Assembly (NCBI GenBank): GCA_002099365.1
Contig: MSED01000002.1
Location: forward strand, 930,001 to 994,000
DNA: 64,000 nt
Reading direction: 5' to 3'
Origin: Phialophora verrucosa
Lineage: Eukaryota > Ascomycota > Eurotiomycetes > Chaetothyriales > Herpotrichiellaceae
The translations under genes and the position numbers were made by a program. This document shows, piece by piece, positions 42,271-52,984 of this stretch. The notes under the pieces were generated by a model. That model was not told where the DNA came from and did no database searches. It saw only the letters and a list, made by a program, of their open reading frames with translations. Numbering within the stretch: the stretch's first letter is position 1; each line of letters starts with the position of its first letter.

Positions 42271-43164
42271 ATGGACAAGTGGGCGCTCCTTTCATCACTC
42301 CTGCTCGTAGGCATTGTGTCGGCGGATATCCACATCCAGACGTTCACGGATGATGCGAGCTGCGACGGCGAGCCCACCATCGACAAAGTGACAACGGCCG
42401 ACAATTCGGATAGCAGCGCGTGCACCGCAGCCGGCCAATACTTTGCCGTCAACGTCCTCAGCGCAGATCCCACCTTCCAATGCAATTTCTACTCGGACGA
42501 CGCGTGCCAGAATTTCATCGGCACGCTAGACACCCCCGGCGTGTGCACCCTCTTGACAGGCCGGGGCCTGACGTGCTTCACGACCAGTGAACCGGCGGTT
42601 GTGGTTGTCGCTCCTCCTGCGCCGGTACCCGCGCCGGCGCACCCCGTCGCCACAGTCTCGACAGGGAAAACCCTCATCACTGTCGACTTCAGCGGCGGGG
42701 TGCTGGTCCAATCGGGCGTCCAGACGAGCTGCGGCGCCACAGCCTGTGACCCGACCACGCCGTTCACGAAGCCCTTTGAGCACTTCAACAAGGATTGCAA
42801 CCTCAGCGTCACCATGACAGGGTCGTACGACAACACCGACGTGCGCGACTACATGAGCGGCCTGTTGCAGGCGGCCGCGCGGCAGACCGACGCCAACAGC
42901 AGACTCGACACCACGGGTTCGTCCGAGGACAACGACCTGGTCCTCGATTCCATCAGCTTTGCGTCCGTCGTGCTGAAGGGCAGCGACGACAACGCCATCC
43001 AAAACCAGATGACGTACGCCGTCGCCGTGAGTTGCGCGACCCCCAGCAATGCCGATTGCGATAGCTTGGAAAACACCATTACGAGCGACCTTCTGAGCAA
43101 AGTGCCTGCCGTGGGCGACGTACTGTCCACGGTGTTTGATATCGTCGCTTGCGGTGCTACATAG
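42271..43164 (+). CDS. Secreted hypothetical protein, 297 aa
   Basis: Not recognised. An N-terminal signal peptide is clear: MDKWALLSSLLLVGIVSA followed by DIHIQTF. The in-frame ATG at 42181 would bury it behind 30 polar residues, so 42271 is chosen. The first part (about 20-115) is Cys-rich: ASCDGEPTIDKV, CTAAGQYFAVNV, CNFYSDDACQNFIG, GVCTLLTGRGLTC. A Pro/Ala/Val linker (VVVVAPPAPVPAPAHPVATV) leads to a second domain with CGATACDPTTPF, KDCNLSVTMTGSYDNTDVRD and CDSLENTITSDLLSKVPAVG. About a dozen cysteines suggest disulfides and an extracellular or cell-wall location. GC content is high with a strongly biased third position, a sign of real and well-expressed coding sequence. Single exon. Confidence 0.8.
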   Translation: MDKWALLSSLLLVGIVSADIHIQTFTDDASCDGEPTIDKVTTADNSDSSACTAAGQYFAVNVLSADPTFQCNFYSDDACQNFIGTLDTPGVCTLLTGRGLTCFTTSEPAVVVVAPPAPVPAPAHPVATVSTGKTLITVDFSGGVLVQSGVQTSCGATACDPTTPFTKPFEHFNKDCNLSVTMTGSYDNTDVRDYMSGLLQAAARQTDANSRLDTTGSSEDNDLVLDSISFASVVLKGSDDNAIQNQMTYAVAVSCATPSNADCDSLENTITSDLLSKVPAVGDVLSTVFDIVACGAT

Positions 43165-43388
43165 GCATTCGTCACGCTTCTTACGTGAGAATGCATGCAT
43201 CTGCAGCGCAGCATTGGCGTCGACGCCGACAGGAACGGGACTGATAACAAGGGAGCAATTAGGATAGTGGGGCGGGCATATTCGGGGAGAGGGGACCTTG
43301 TATTGTATGTACGTACTCAGAGTAATGACATCAGTGGATCAAATGGCATGTATATGTTGCGATCAAGTTGGACGTCTGTACACGAAAG

Positions 43389-45060
43389 TTATAGCTTCAC
43401 GGCAAAACGGTCCCTAAGCCAGCCGCCGTGACGATAGAAGAAGAGTGGCGCCGGGAGAAAAGCGACGCCGATAAAACCAAGGACGCTATTCCCCCACCCA
43501 AGTCCTAGGTCCGCATACAAAGACGGCCCTGCCAACGGAATGAACGCTGCAGCAAGAAGTCGGAGAATCGTGTTCGCAGCCAACGCCGAAGCGGCCGCCT
43601 CAGGGCCAAAAATATCCACCAGGTAGAGCTGAGTTGGCATTATGACCCAGAGGAAGCCGAACCCAAACAAGGAGGTGCCGATGATGGGCACGATCCAATG
43701 AGCCTGCTTCTCGGCTGCCCAGCCATACCAGAAGATGCCGACGGGCACGGCGGGCATGACCCACATCATGGGCTTCAGGCGTCCTTCCGGTGTGGGCGAG
43801 TCCCCCAGTGCCTTTTGCAGCTTGTCGCTCACGGTGGCAAAGACTCCGAGAGAGACGGCCATTCCAATGCCAACGCCGAGGTAGGACAAGCCAGAAACAC
43901 CGGCGGAGAAGTGGTATTGTTCCTCGAAGACCGTGGGAAACGTGGTGAACAGCAGGAAGAGGAGGCCGAAAACGAACGCGCACAGGAGGGAAAGGAGGAG
44001 CACGATTGGCGACAGGACGAGAAGCTTCGTTGGTCGAGTAATGGCGCGGAGGAAGAGCTGGCGGGGGCGCAGGCCTCGATCCATTTTCGAAACCAGAGCA
44101 GCATTGCCAGTCTCTTTCCGGAGGCGAGCAGCTTTCCATCCGAGCAGCACGGCGGCGTTGGTCTCGCGGAGGAAGAAGATTGATATGGCAAAGGATACCC
44201 CTGCCTAGGTCGAGCCGTCAGCGAACCCGAGAATAGTAATAGGGGTTGTGCTCTCTACTCACTAGGATTATGATGATCCAGAAAGTCCAACGCCAGCCAA
44301 TTGATTCGGACACAAAGCCGCCAATGATTGGGCCCAAGACCTTTGAAGGATCGTCAGTGTTCATGATGGTTTGCATGGAGTCATAATGCCACCTACTGGT
44401 CCTAGAAGGGGTCCCAAGAAGAATAGGGACATTACCCTCCCACGCTGAGCTGGCGGGACGACGTCGGCGACGGTTCCTCCGCCCACTGTCAATGGGCCCG
44501 AAGAAGCACATCCGGCAAGGAATCGAAAGACGAGAAACATGCCGGTGTTTTTGCCCAGCGCACATCCGATGATGAAGCCAATGTAAATGACATTGCAGGT
44601 GTGGTAGATCACAAGGCGCCCGTACAGTTCGGAGAGCGGTGCGATGAACATGGGTCCAACGGCGAAGCCGCAAAGGTAAATGGACACGGTGAGACTGACA
44701 ATGGTGGAACTTGTGATATGGAACTCCTTGGCAAGCGCGGCAGCTCCAGGTGCAAACATCGTCGCGGCGAGGTTGCTGGATGGGTATTAATAGTCAGTAT
44801 GGGATTTTCTTCGCCAAGGGAGCGCAGGAACTGCCTTACGCAGTGAGCAAGAAAGCACTGGCGAGGACGACTTGGGTCATGCGTTTCCATGCAGGCCAGT
44901 TCCGCGGATTTTGGGGATCGTCTGGCCCATCCCAGTCGACGACATTGTCCTTTGTCTCTTGTTCAATTGCCATTTGGTCAGGCGCGCTAGATTGTTGGTC
45001 ATGGTGGTCGTCTTCCGATATGGCCGGCTTCTCATGGGCGGACTCCAACTCGGCCGCCAT
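43389..45060 (-). CDS. MFS transporter, DHA1-type multidrug/polyamine family, 497 aa
   Basis: Plasma-membrane proton antiporter of the 12-TM drug class. Four exons on the minus strand: 45060-44840, 44775-44397, 44340-44263 and 44204-43389. Introns are 64, 56 and 58 bp and the sum is 498 codons. The tail carries VVDWDGPDDPQNPRNWPAWK, the usual entry to DHA1 carriers. Motif A-like APLSELYGRLVIYHTCN, RFLAGCASSGPLTVGGGTVA DVVPPAQRG, and motif C region GPIIGGFVSESIGWRWTFWI are all present, and the second splice rebuilds GPLLGPVLGPIIGG. The C-terminal half starts at PRQLFLRAITRPTKLLVLSP. It is divergent from a Zn2Cys6 regulator with 505 bp between starts, a common arrangement for a drug pump and its regulator. 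Confidence 0.92.
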
Positions 45061-45565
45061 GATATGCTGTCGAGGGTGGTGTGACTCTGGGATATTGGCG
45101 AGTGTTTGTTCGCTGGTGCCAGGCTTTGCTTGCCATGTATTTGAGGGAGGGTAGGCGGCCGGGTGTTGGGACTCTACCCGGTTGAAGAAGGACGCGTAGA
45201 GGAGCCATAGCTATATGTTTTTTAAGCAAGGGCTGATTGCGCCAGCTACTAAGTCCGCAAAGCGTTCGTAAATACGGAGTCAAACTGGAGATTTGCTTAA
45301 ATATAAGGGGAGCTCAGAGAGCGAGCGGAAGCGGAGGGTGGGAGGAGCAGGCATCGTGGGCGGCGTGTGGACGATCGACGCGGAGGTTGACGCGGAGCTT
45401 CGGAGGGTCGGCCTGGCGTTGCTTTCTCCGTTGTCTCTCGGTCTGCGCCGCCAGACATCTTCCTTCTTTTCTTGATCTGGCTATGAAACTGGTTGAGAGC
45501 GGCCCAGGGGACAATGCCGCTTTGGACAACCAAGTTTGCCATGTAGGAAGTTGAGCTCGCGGACC
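45061..45565. other. Bidirectional promoter between MFS carrier and Zn2Cys6 regulator
   Basis: 505 bp, no coding exon. One imperfect candidate element, TCCG-N17-CGGA (about 45251-45275), was noticed; the wide spacing makes it weak. Confidence 0.4.
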
Positions 45566-47861
45566 ATGGCCGACAGTGCTCAACGTCCGCGTCCACCGCC
45601 AAATCGACGCAGAGACAAAGTCCAGCTTTCCTGCAACCCTTGCAGACACCGAAAGTACGTGCTCGATAGCCATCATAAAGCTCGTGCACGCTTAACTTTG
45701 CCAGGCTGAGGTGCAACCGGCAGCACCCATGCGGAGCTTGCTCAAGGCGTGGCCTTACCACCTCCTGCAATTACGCGACGGCATCATCTCCTACGCCCGA
45801 TGCTCAGCGGTCCGTTGCTCCGCGACAGTCCACCAGCCTCCATGTCAGAATCTCTGAGCTGGAGAGCCTTGTCGTGACACTCATGAAAGGCCAACCACTC
45901 CCAAGTCCACCTGCACCAAAACCGCCGAGACCAAGCTCAAGCTCGCAATCATTCGCAGATGTGTTCCCTGGGATCCGGAAACCACAGAAGTCCCAAGATG
46001 AAGCTGCATCCCCGGCAGACCCTGGCACCCTAAAGTTGCGCGAGTCTGGAACCAGCTATGTCCAGAGTGTCCATTGGGAGGCCATTCTTACCAAAATCAG
46101 AGGACTGAAGGAGGACTTGGTCGCTGATAGCAAGGCTCCGCCCGGTTCACACTTGTTCTATGGTCCAAACCGTCACGCAACTCGAGATGAAATACTAGGT
46201 GCTGTTCCTCCTCGTCCAGTTGTTGACCGCCTCATGGCGCTTCACTTCGATTCTTACATTGTCACGCCGTGTCAGTAATACATCCAAGCTTTCTTTCCGC
46301 TCTCAAGGGTATTGACTGTGTGCTGTAGATCTCATTCATGGCAAGAAGTTTCTCCGAGAGGTCGGTTCTTTCTAACCTGGCCGATTACAAACAGTCTGAC
46401 ATCTGACCAGTACGAAACCTTTTGGGAAGACCCGTCTGCAACTTCTACCGCTTGGATCGGTCTCATGTTCTCCATGTTATATATCGCTGCGCAGTTGCAG
46501 ACCTTCACCATTGACTTCACCGACGGACGAGCCGAATCGCTCAAGGCGGAATATCTTACCATGAAGGATGCCTTCCGGGAGAAGGCCGTCCAGTGTCTTA
46601 TTCTGGCCAGGTATACGACGGGAGGACCATATATCCTGGAAACCCTCATAACGGTCCTTACTGGAGAGGTCGTACTCTTGAAAGATGGCGCTACCGATGG
46701 CTGGCTTTTGATCAGTATGATTCTTCATCTTGCAATGCGCATGGGCTATCACCGGGACCCAGATCACTTTCCCGGAATATCTCCATTCGAGGGTGAGATG
46801 CGTAGACGCATCTGGACCACGATCCTTCAATTAGATCTCACTCTCTCCTTGCAGATGGGCCTTCCTCGCAGTGCCACAGATACGCACATCGACACAAAAC
46901 AGCCTCGTAATCTGCGCGACTGTGATTTCGACGAGGACACGACCGAGATGCCTCCGCCGAGACCAGAAACAGAGTGGACGCCGGTGATCCCTCTCATTGC
47001 AAGAGGGCGGCTGATCACAGCTCTCGGCTTGATTTGCGACGTCAACACCAATGTTAATCCTCCTTCCTACGACGAGGTCATCAAGATCGACGCGCTTCTT
47101 CAAGACGTGCACAAGCGTGCTATTCCGCCCGTGCTGCGCTGGGAAACTATGCCACACCCCATCACGGATGGACCAAACCTGGTGGTACAGCGGGTAAGCG
47201 TAGAAACGACCTACTACAAATCACGCATCCTCCTCTACCGGAGAGCTTTGATCAGCTGCCCACCAGTTCGACAGTCTCTCGAGCGGGACAGGGAGTCGGT
47301 GCGAATCTGTTTGGATTCCGCACTCAAGATCCTATCGTTCCAACAGATGCTTCACGAAGAGTCTCAACCATTTGGTCGTTTGTGCCAGCTTAGATGGAAG
47401 GTCACCCATATCTTCAACCAGGATGTTCTCCTCGCAACGAGCGTGCTCTGTCTCTACCTTCAAGACGTCGATAAATTTGAACTGCCTGAGACTGCAGGGC
47501 AGACGACGCGGTCGCCTAGGGCTGAAGAGATTCGACAACAACTAACGATCTCGCACAAGATTTGGCTCCAAATGAGTACTGCATCTGCGGAAGCCGGAAA
47601 AGTAGCGAAAGCTCTGAGCATCGTCCTTGGAAACACAGAAACGTCTGCCGAGGGCGGTGGCGGGCCCGCTTCTTACGACTTTCTGACGGATTTTGATGCC
47701 GTCCCTCTGACCGAATTGGGCGCGACGTTCAACAATCAATGTGAGAAGCCACACTCAGCCATGCCGATTGCGACTAACAAAAAGACTCATCAGATTATCC
47801 TTCTGGCTTCTACTCTCCGCTCACGTTTTTTGATAATGTCCTGGAAACTCGGGGGACATGA
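45566..47861 (+). CDS. Zn2Cys6 transcription factor with Fungal_trans domain, 694 aa
   Basis: Nuclear regulator. Five exons: 45566-45654, 45705-46270, 46329-46360, 46411-47740 and 47794-47861. Introns are 50, 58, 50 and 53 bp and the total is 695 codons. The zinc cluster is split by intron 1 and reads LSCNPCRHRKLRCNRQHPCG then ACSRRGLTTSC (CX2CX6CX5CX2CX8C). The 32-bp exon 3 restores IVTPYLIHGKKFLREYETFW, the usual entry into the homology region. Further signs are TAWIGLMFSMLYIAAQ, LLISMILHLAMRMGYHRDPD and MRRRIWTTILQLDLTLSLQM GLPRS. The last exon was chosen over an in-frame open continuation because it gives the normal end NQYYPSGFYSPLTFFDNVLE. Likely regulates the divergent MFS gene (inference). 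Confidence 0.9.
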
Positions 47862-48850
47862 AAATATTGTTATTTCGGCTGGGGCCCTAGGGCGGCAAAT
47901 ATTCATGACCATTACCAGAGGTCACGAACGGTCATCGCTCTCTTGGCGGCGCTCGCGAACAGGTGATCTTGGCTTGGTCTTTGACGAGTCAACGGCGCAA
48001 GTGTGAAGAACAGCTTTATGCGAATCGCTGATAACAGCGACTGACAGCACGCCTGTTACGCGACAGTCCGCGCCCATCAGGAGAAAGTGTGCTGTCCACA
48101 GCCCGACCGACGCATCTGATGGCGGAACCCGTTCACATGCTGAGTTGGCAGACTTTGCGCAAGAGAGTTCCGACCGGGGCGGAAACTCTTCACCCAAGGC
48201 AACCAAGACGCAGGTGGAGCGGGGGATGGGGCCTGCGATATCGGCGACCTAATGCGTCTCGACCTGTATACATTAGCTTCCACGCCCATACTGGTCTGGT
48301 GTGCGCAGATTTGTTGATCAAGCCTGCTATGGAGTATTGGTCCTAGTTTGGAGGCTCGTCTAGTTGGGGGAGACGACTAGGGAGCCCTTCAAGCCGATAA
48401 CCGATTATTCTTTCGCGAGACTTGGGACCTCTGGGCACGACGGTCCCATATCAACATTCAATCAGGGGGTTCTGCCAAGTGACAGTGCGGAAGCGGTTGA
48501 AATCTTCAACACACTGCACTCGCGAATTGACTGGGTACTTCCGCTCGTTGAGTAGTATGAGCTGCTGTTGTGAGACCGGAGTTCCAGGCCCAAATGCCTC
48601 AAAAGACAGCCAAGGGGATGCTGTCGCCAACCGCGCAATCTAGTCGGGGATGTGAATGGATTATAAGGCAGGGACCCTTGCGGCCCTCATGTGCCATCCG
48701 AACAATCTGGCTGTCGAGGCAAGCGTTGTGAAGGCGTTCAAACCCGACTCATCCTGACACCAGTGTTTGATTCGCTCGATCCACTTGTTGGGGGACACCA
48801 GAGAATTTCTGCCAACCGCAGTCGTTTCATCCATCGAGCAATACTGCGCC
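47862..48850. other. Intergenic, promoter side of the siderophore-type transporter
   Basis: About 990 bp, no supported gene. TGATAA-type GATA motifs occur (for example near 48028), which could matter for iron or nitrogen control, but such short sites are frequent by chance. Confidence 0.4.
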
Positions 48851-50631
48851 ATGGAGAAACAACTGGACAAGGGCGCTGCCGTGGCAGAAGCGCTTCACGC
48901 CGGTACCAATACCGACCAGCCTGCCGAACGCATCTCCAATCAGCCGTTGGAGACGTCGCCAGGCATTATCCGCATGGAAGCCGCCGCAGCGCACCTGACG
49001 ACCGCGAAAAGAGTCATCTTTTTCTCCAGTATCTTCATTGTCAGTTACGTTTACGGCTTGGACCAGCTGATCCGATCCGCCTACGTCCCTTACGCGACCG
49101 CCTCCTACCAGAACCATGCCCTCTTGGCGACCATTAATGTTATCCGCGGACTCGTGGCTGCGGCCATACAGCCCACCGTCGCGCGACTGTCAGACACATT
49201 CGGTCGTATCGAGATCTTCTCCCTTGTGGTGGTGCTGTATACTTTGGGGACTGTGGTCGAGACATTTGCCAGAAACGTCCAGGCCTTTGCCGGCGGGGCC
49301 ATTCTCTACCAGCTCGGCTACAACATCTCGACCCTGACCGTCGAGATCATGATTGCCGATTTCACGTCCGTCAAGGCACGGCTGTTCTTTGCCTTTGTGG
49401 CCAACTGGCCTTACCTCATCAACACATGGATCAGCGGCAACGTCACGTCCGCCGTGCTCTCGACCACCTCGTGGAAATGGGGGATCGGCATGTTCGCCAT
49501 CATATATCCGGCGAGCGCCCTGCCTCTGATTGTCCTGATGGTCATCTTCGGACGTCGAGCTCGCGGCGCGAACCACGGCAGGCAGTCGCTGCGATCCTTG
49601 AAGGCACTCTTCTGGGAACTTGATATCATTGGGGTCTTGATATTGACGGCGGCACTGGCCATGACCTTGATTCCTCTCACCCTGGCCGGCGGCGTCAGCA
49701 CCAAGTGGAGGGACGGCGGCATTGTCTCTCCGCTCGTGATTGGGCTCGCCCTGTTCCCCGTCTTTGTACTCTGGGAACGAAGGGCCTCACGCCCACTGAT
49801 TCCGTTCCACCTCCTCACCGAGCGGACGGTTTGGGCGGCCTTGGGCATCAGCGGTCTCTTCCCGTTGGCGTTTGTGATCCACTCCAACTATCTGTTCACC
49901 CTGCTCATCGTCTCGTACGACTTTTCCATCACCACCGCCGCGCGCATCGCGTCGCTGTACAGTTTTTGTGCCGTCGTAGTCGGCTCGATCCTGAGCGCCG
50001 TGGTCATCAAGCTCCGCCGGCTCAAACAATTCATCATCTTCGGCACGGCCATGTGGTTTGTTGGTGGTGGGCTGATCTACCACTATCGCGGAGGGTCGAG
50101 CTCGCAGGCCGGTCTCATCGCCGGGGAGGTCATCATCGGCAATGCAGCGGGCTTTTTCACCTGGCCGGTTTCGTGATGATCCAGACTACCGCACGCCATG
50201 AGCACATCAGCGTCTTGATTTCCCTCGTATTCACCGTCAATCATCTCGGACAAGCCTTTGGCAATTGCATCTCGGGCGCCATTTGGACGCAGACTTTGTA
50301 CGCCGAGCTCAGCGGGAATCTGGCCCCGTTTGACGACCCGACCCTCGCCCAAGCCATCTACGCGTCTCCTTTCACCGCCGTGCTGGCCTTTCCAGAGGGC
50401 ACACCACAACGCGATGCCATCATCGTCAGTTACAGGTACATTCAGCGGCTGGTCACCATTACCTCGATTTGTTTCGCCGCTCCTATGCTCATCCTCGCCT
50501 TTTTCCTGCGCAACCCGAGACTCTCAGACAAGCAGACCCAGCCCGAGGCCGAAGGCAAGGTCGTGACGGGACAGGGCCCCGTGGCGCCCGAGAAGACGTG
50601 GCAGAGGATCTGGCAAAAGATGGTCAACTAA
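48851..50631 (+). pseudogene. Siderophore-iron transporter-like MFS protein (SIT/MirB type), broken by a one-base frameshift
   Basis: A 14-TM proton symporter for ferric siderophores by family. The ATG is at 48851. The first frame gives about 441 residues, including FIVSYVYGLDQLIRSAYVPY ATASYQNHALLATINVIRG, QPTVARLSDTFGRIEIFSL, YQLGYNISTLTVEIMIADF and NTWISGNVTSAVLSTTSWKW, all typical of SIT carriers. It reaches GNAAGFFTWPVS and then stops (TGA, 50174-50176). The expected continuation VMIQTTARHEHISVLISLVF resumes at once in the next frame and runs to a normal C-terminus at 50631. One base is missing at about 50170-50173. A 56-nt intron (donor GTCATC) would avoid the stop but delete the conserved loop. 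Either a recent pseudogene or a sequencing error; the rest is intact. Confidence 0.82.
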
Positions 50632-51157
50632 GGAACTATGTTTGCTTTGGTATTTCGATGGAGTTTCAAGCAGCCACAAGCCCCGGTCTTTGTCTGGCTG
50701 TTGCGCCAAGACTGCCATAAAGTCCACTTCGACCCTCCGTAGCCAAGGTCCCTCTGCTCTACGGTGGCTCGCAAATTAGATCAGAGCAAAATGATTTATG
50801 ACGTTGGTGGACGTCATCGGCCAACCTCGACGTACCGTGAGCAAACAGCAACGAGGAGAATGGCAGCCTCTATAATGCGTCAGATGCGTTTCAAGTAGAA
50901 AGAAAATTCGGAAGCAAAAGACCAGTGACGAAAGGTATTCTCGCACGCGCCTTAGTATTTGAATTTCTCCTAGTAAAGGCCGAAGTCGTCGTCGTTCCGC
51001 TCTCACGTCAACCGTGACCCTTCAGGCGACACATTGGCCTATATCAGAACCCTGACTTTTACCGTCACGCTCACCATCCTTCTGACACCAGCAAACGGCC
51101 TTCCCAACTGACACTCTCGCGCTGTTTCATCGGCCTGAACCAAGAAAAGTCAACAGT
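50632..51157. other. Intergenic, no gene seen
   Basis: About 525 bp. The last 100 bp before 51158 are C/T-rich, as in a fungal 5' leader. Confidence 0.5.
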
Positions 51158-51832
51158 ATGTCCTCCTTCTTCCACTCACAATCCCATCACTCCTCCGAGC
51201 ACACCTCTTCACATAAACACTCCTCCCCAGAGCACCAACACGGGCCTCTACACGACTCCTCCCTCCACTCACCCCTGTCTCACCACCACAACCACGCCGC
51301 CTCACCCACACATCACCCTTCCCTCCACGAATCCCAGATCACTCACTTCGGCACGCCAGACCCGACATACCACGACAAAATGACCACTCCAAGTACCACC
51401 AATTCCGCCAACATGAACAACGCAAGCAACCTCCAAGCCACTGCGCCGCAAGGTAAAGCCGCGACGCCAGATCAAAGCTTTGCTAATACCACGCCTTCGA
51501 CAACACAATCCACCAGCACCAAGGACAAAGTCCCCTACGCTTCAACTGACGACCCCACCACAGCCCGGGACGCCAGCGCCACCAGCAAAATCACCGGAGA
51601 TCTCAAGGGGATGGCCCAGGGTGTGGCTGGATCCGTGCAAGCCGCTGTAGGCACCACATTCGGCCAAAAAGGCATGGCCGACAAGGGATTCGAGAAGATG
51701 TCTGGAGAAGACGCGCGTCTAGCTGCGAAATCGGGAAAAGCACCCGTCGGGACGGAGCAGAGGAGTAAGGTCTTTGATGCCGGGCAAGCTGGAGGAGCGG
51801 AGGCGGAGATGGAGACGGGGAGGAGAGTGTAA
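51158..51832 (+). CDS. His/Ser/Thr-rich hypothetical protein with CsbD-like C-terminal segment, 224 aa
   Basis: Function unknown. Residues 1-65 are extremely rich in His and Ser (SFFHSQSHHSSEHTSSHKHS), and 66-140 in Thr/Ser/Asn/Pro, both likely disordered. The C-terminal part carries ASATSKITGDLKGMAQGVAG then SVQAAVGTTFGQKGMADKGF, a pattern like the CsbD/stress-response-type repeats seen in many small fungal proteins. It ends in a charged GRRV tail. Single exon with a pyrimidine-rich leader. Composition alone can produce an open frame, but the conserved-looking C-terminal segment argues for a real gene. The His-rich region could bind metal, which is only a guess. Confidence 0.65.
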   Translation: MSSFFHSQSHHSSEHTSSHKHSSPEHQHGPLHDSSLHSPLSHHHNHAASPTHHPSLHESQITHFGTPDPTYHDKMTTPSTTNSANMNNASNLQATAPQGKAATPDQSFANTTPSTTQSTSTKDKVPYASTDDPTTARDASATSKITGDLKGMAQGVAGSVQAAVGTTFGQKGMADKGFEKMSGEDARLAAKSGKAPVGTEQRSKVFDAGQAGGAEAEMETGRRV

Positions 51833-52397
51833 GTCAACCACGGGGCCGGTGTGCGCAACGAGAGAGAGTCCTCAAACCAGCTGTAACGGGAAGACGAAAG
51901 AGAGGCTGGGTTACCGTAGCAGGAGATGCATTCAGGCTGCTCTGTCGAGCGGACATTATGAACCAGACACAGCAGCCGGTGAGAACAATGAGAGGGCGCG
52001 CTTGAAAGGAGCAAGAGGCACTCTCCAGCGATGGACTCAACGTATCTACCTGTACTCCGTCTCAGGACGAATTCTACAGGTTCTCTTTTCCTCACACCGG
52101 TATTAACATATAATCTGAATCAAAGTGCAAGTACGGGTACAGAGTAATACTTAATCTTCGCAACTCTACGGCTCCAGGACACTCCCTCTACTCTTCAATA
52201 CACGTATAGTGTTGGCGTTGCAACCGGCCTGCATCCCATCCGTGCCTTGATACGCTTTTCCTCCGAATGCTTGCAGCACACAGCACACGGCACATTCACG
52301 TATCCTTCATTCTTGATTCTTCATTCCTCAAGCTCCATCTTCATCTCTATCTCCAACATCGTCCCAGTAGTACCTGCGACTGCCCGGTAATTATGTA

Positions 52398-52425
52398 TTG
52401 TCATGCATGCATGCATGCATGACAA
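52398..52425. repeat. Perfect 28-bp ATGC palindrome flanked by a 10-bp direct repeat
   Basis: TTGTCATGCATGCA followed by TGCATGCATGACAA is an exact self-complementary sequence. The 10-mer ACTGCCCGGT occurs just before it (52379-52388) and at its right edge (52425-52434). Confidence 0.9.
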
Positions 52426-52503
52426 CTGCCCGGTTCGTCACGGGGATGATATTTGAGCATCTCGTGCATGGATACTTTGCATAGCTCACGAAGGGTACAA
52501 TAT

Positions 52504-52529
52504 GCATTCATCATCGGCATTCATCATCG
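52504..52529. repeat. 13-bp tandem duplication
   Basis: GCATTCATCATCG occurs twice head to tail, followed by degenerate CAT-rich copies to about 52560. Confidence 0.85.
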
Positions 52530-52984
52530 TGGTCATCATAGTCATTCACGTGGTCATCAGGTAGTCTCTCCGCTGTCGCTCGTGCACTCTCCGTCAAGGG
52601 GACGCCACCAAAAAAGTGCCGAAAGCATGTATGTGCTCGTCACCAATGACCAGTGTCAGTCAGGCATGAGTGTCACTGATGTGAAATCATCTTGCTTTTG
52701 ATGTGGGCGTATCGATCATGCTATGTCGTACTTTGCTAGCCCCAAGCTCACTGCACATGAGGGCGCACGAGACAAAGAAGAGGGTGGAACACAAGAACTC
52801 ATGCTATGCACACCGCCCCAGCTCATGCGGAAGGGATTGCAAACACTTTTCCCGCCTATCCCGCTTCTGCCTTTGTTTGTCGGGTATTATGAACAATTTC
52901 CATCTCGCAGGTCTGGGATTGACTTAACAGGTATCTCACCTGTGTTCATTGGCCATGTTGAACACACTTTTAGCCGCTACCTCC

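Larger units (their letters stand above)
51833..52984. other. Intergenic region with repeats between CsbD-like gene and SCH9
   Basis: About 1.15 kb with no coding exon. It carries a perfect 28-bp palindrome and a 13-bp tandem duplication, listed separately, plus general CAT-rich simple sequence at 52500-52560. Confidence 0.5.

Noticed and set aside
42526..43200. 224-codon minus-strand open frame
   Set aside because: Shadow of the GC-rich secreted-protein gene; Arg/Val/Gly-rich and without motif.
50130..50185. 56-nt intron that would bypass the stop in the siderophore-type transporter
   Set aside because: The donor GTCATC is a poor match, and splicing would remove the conserved GFFTWP-VMIQ loop, whereas a one-base indel preserves it exactly.
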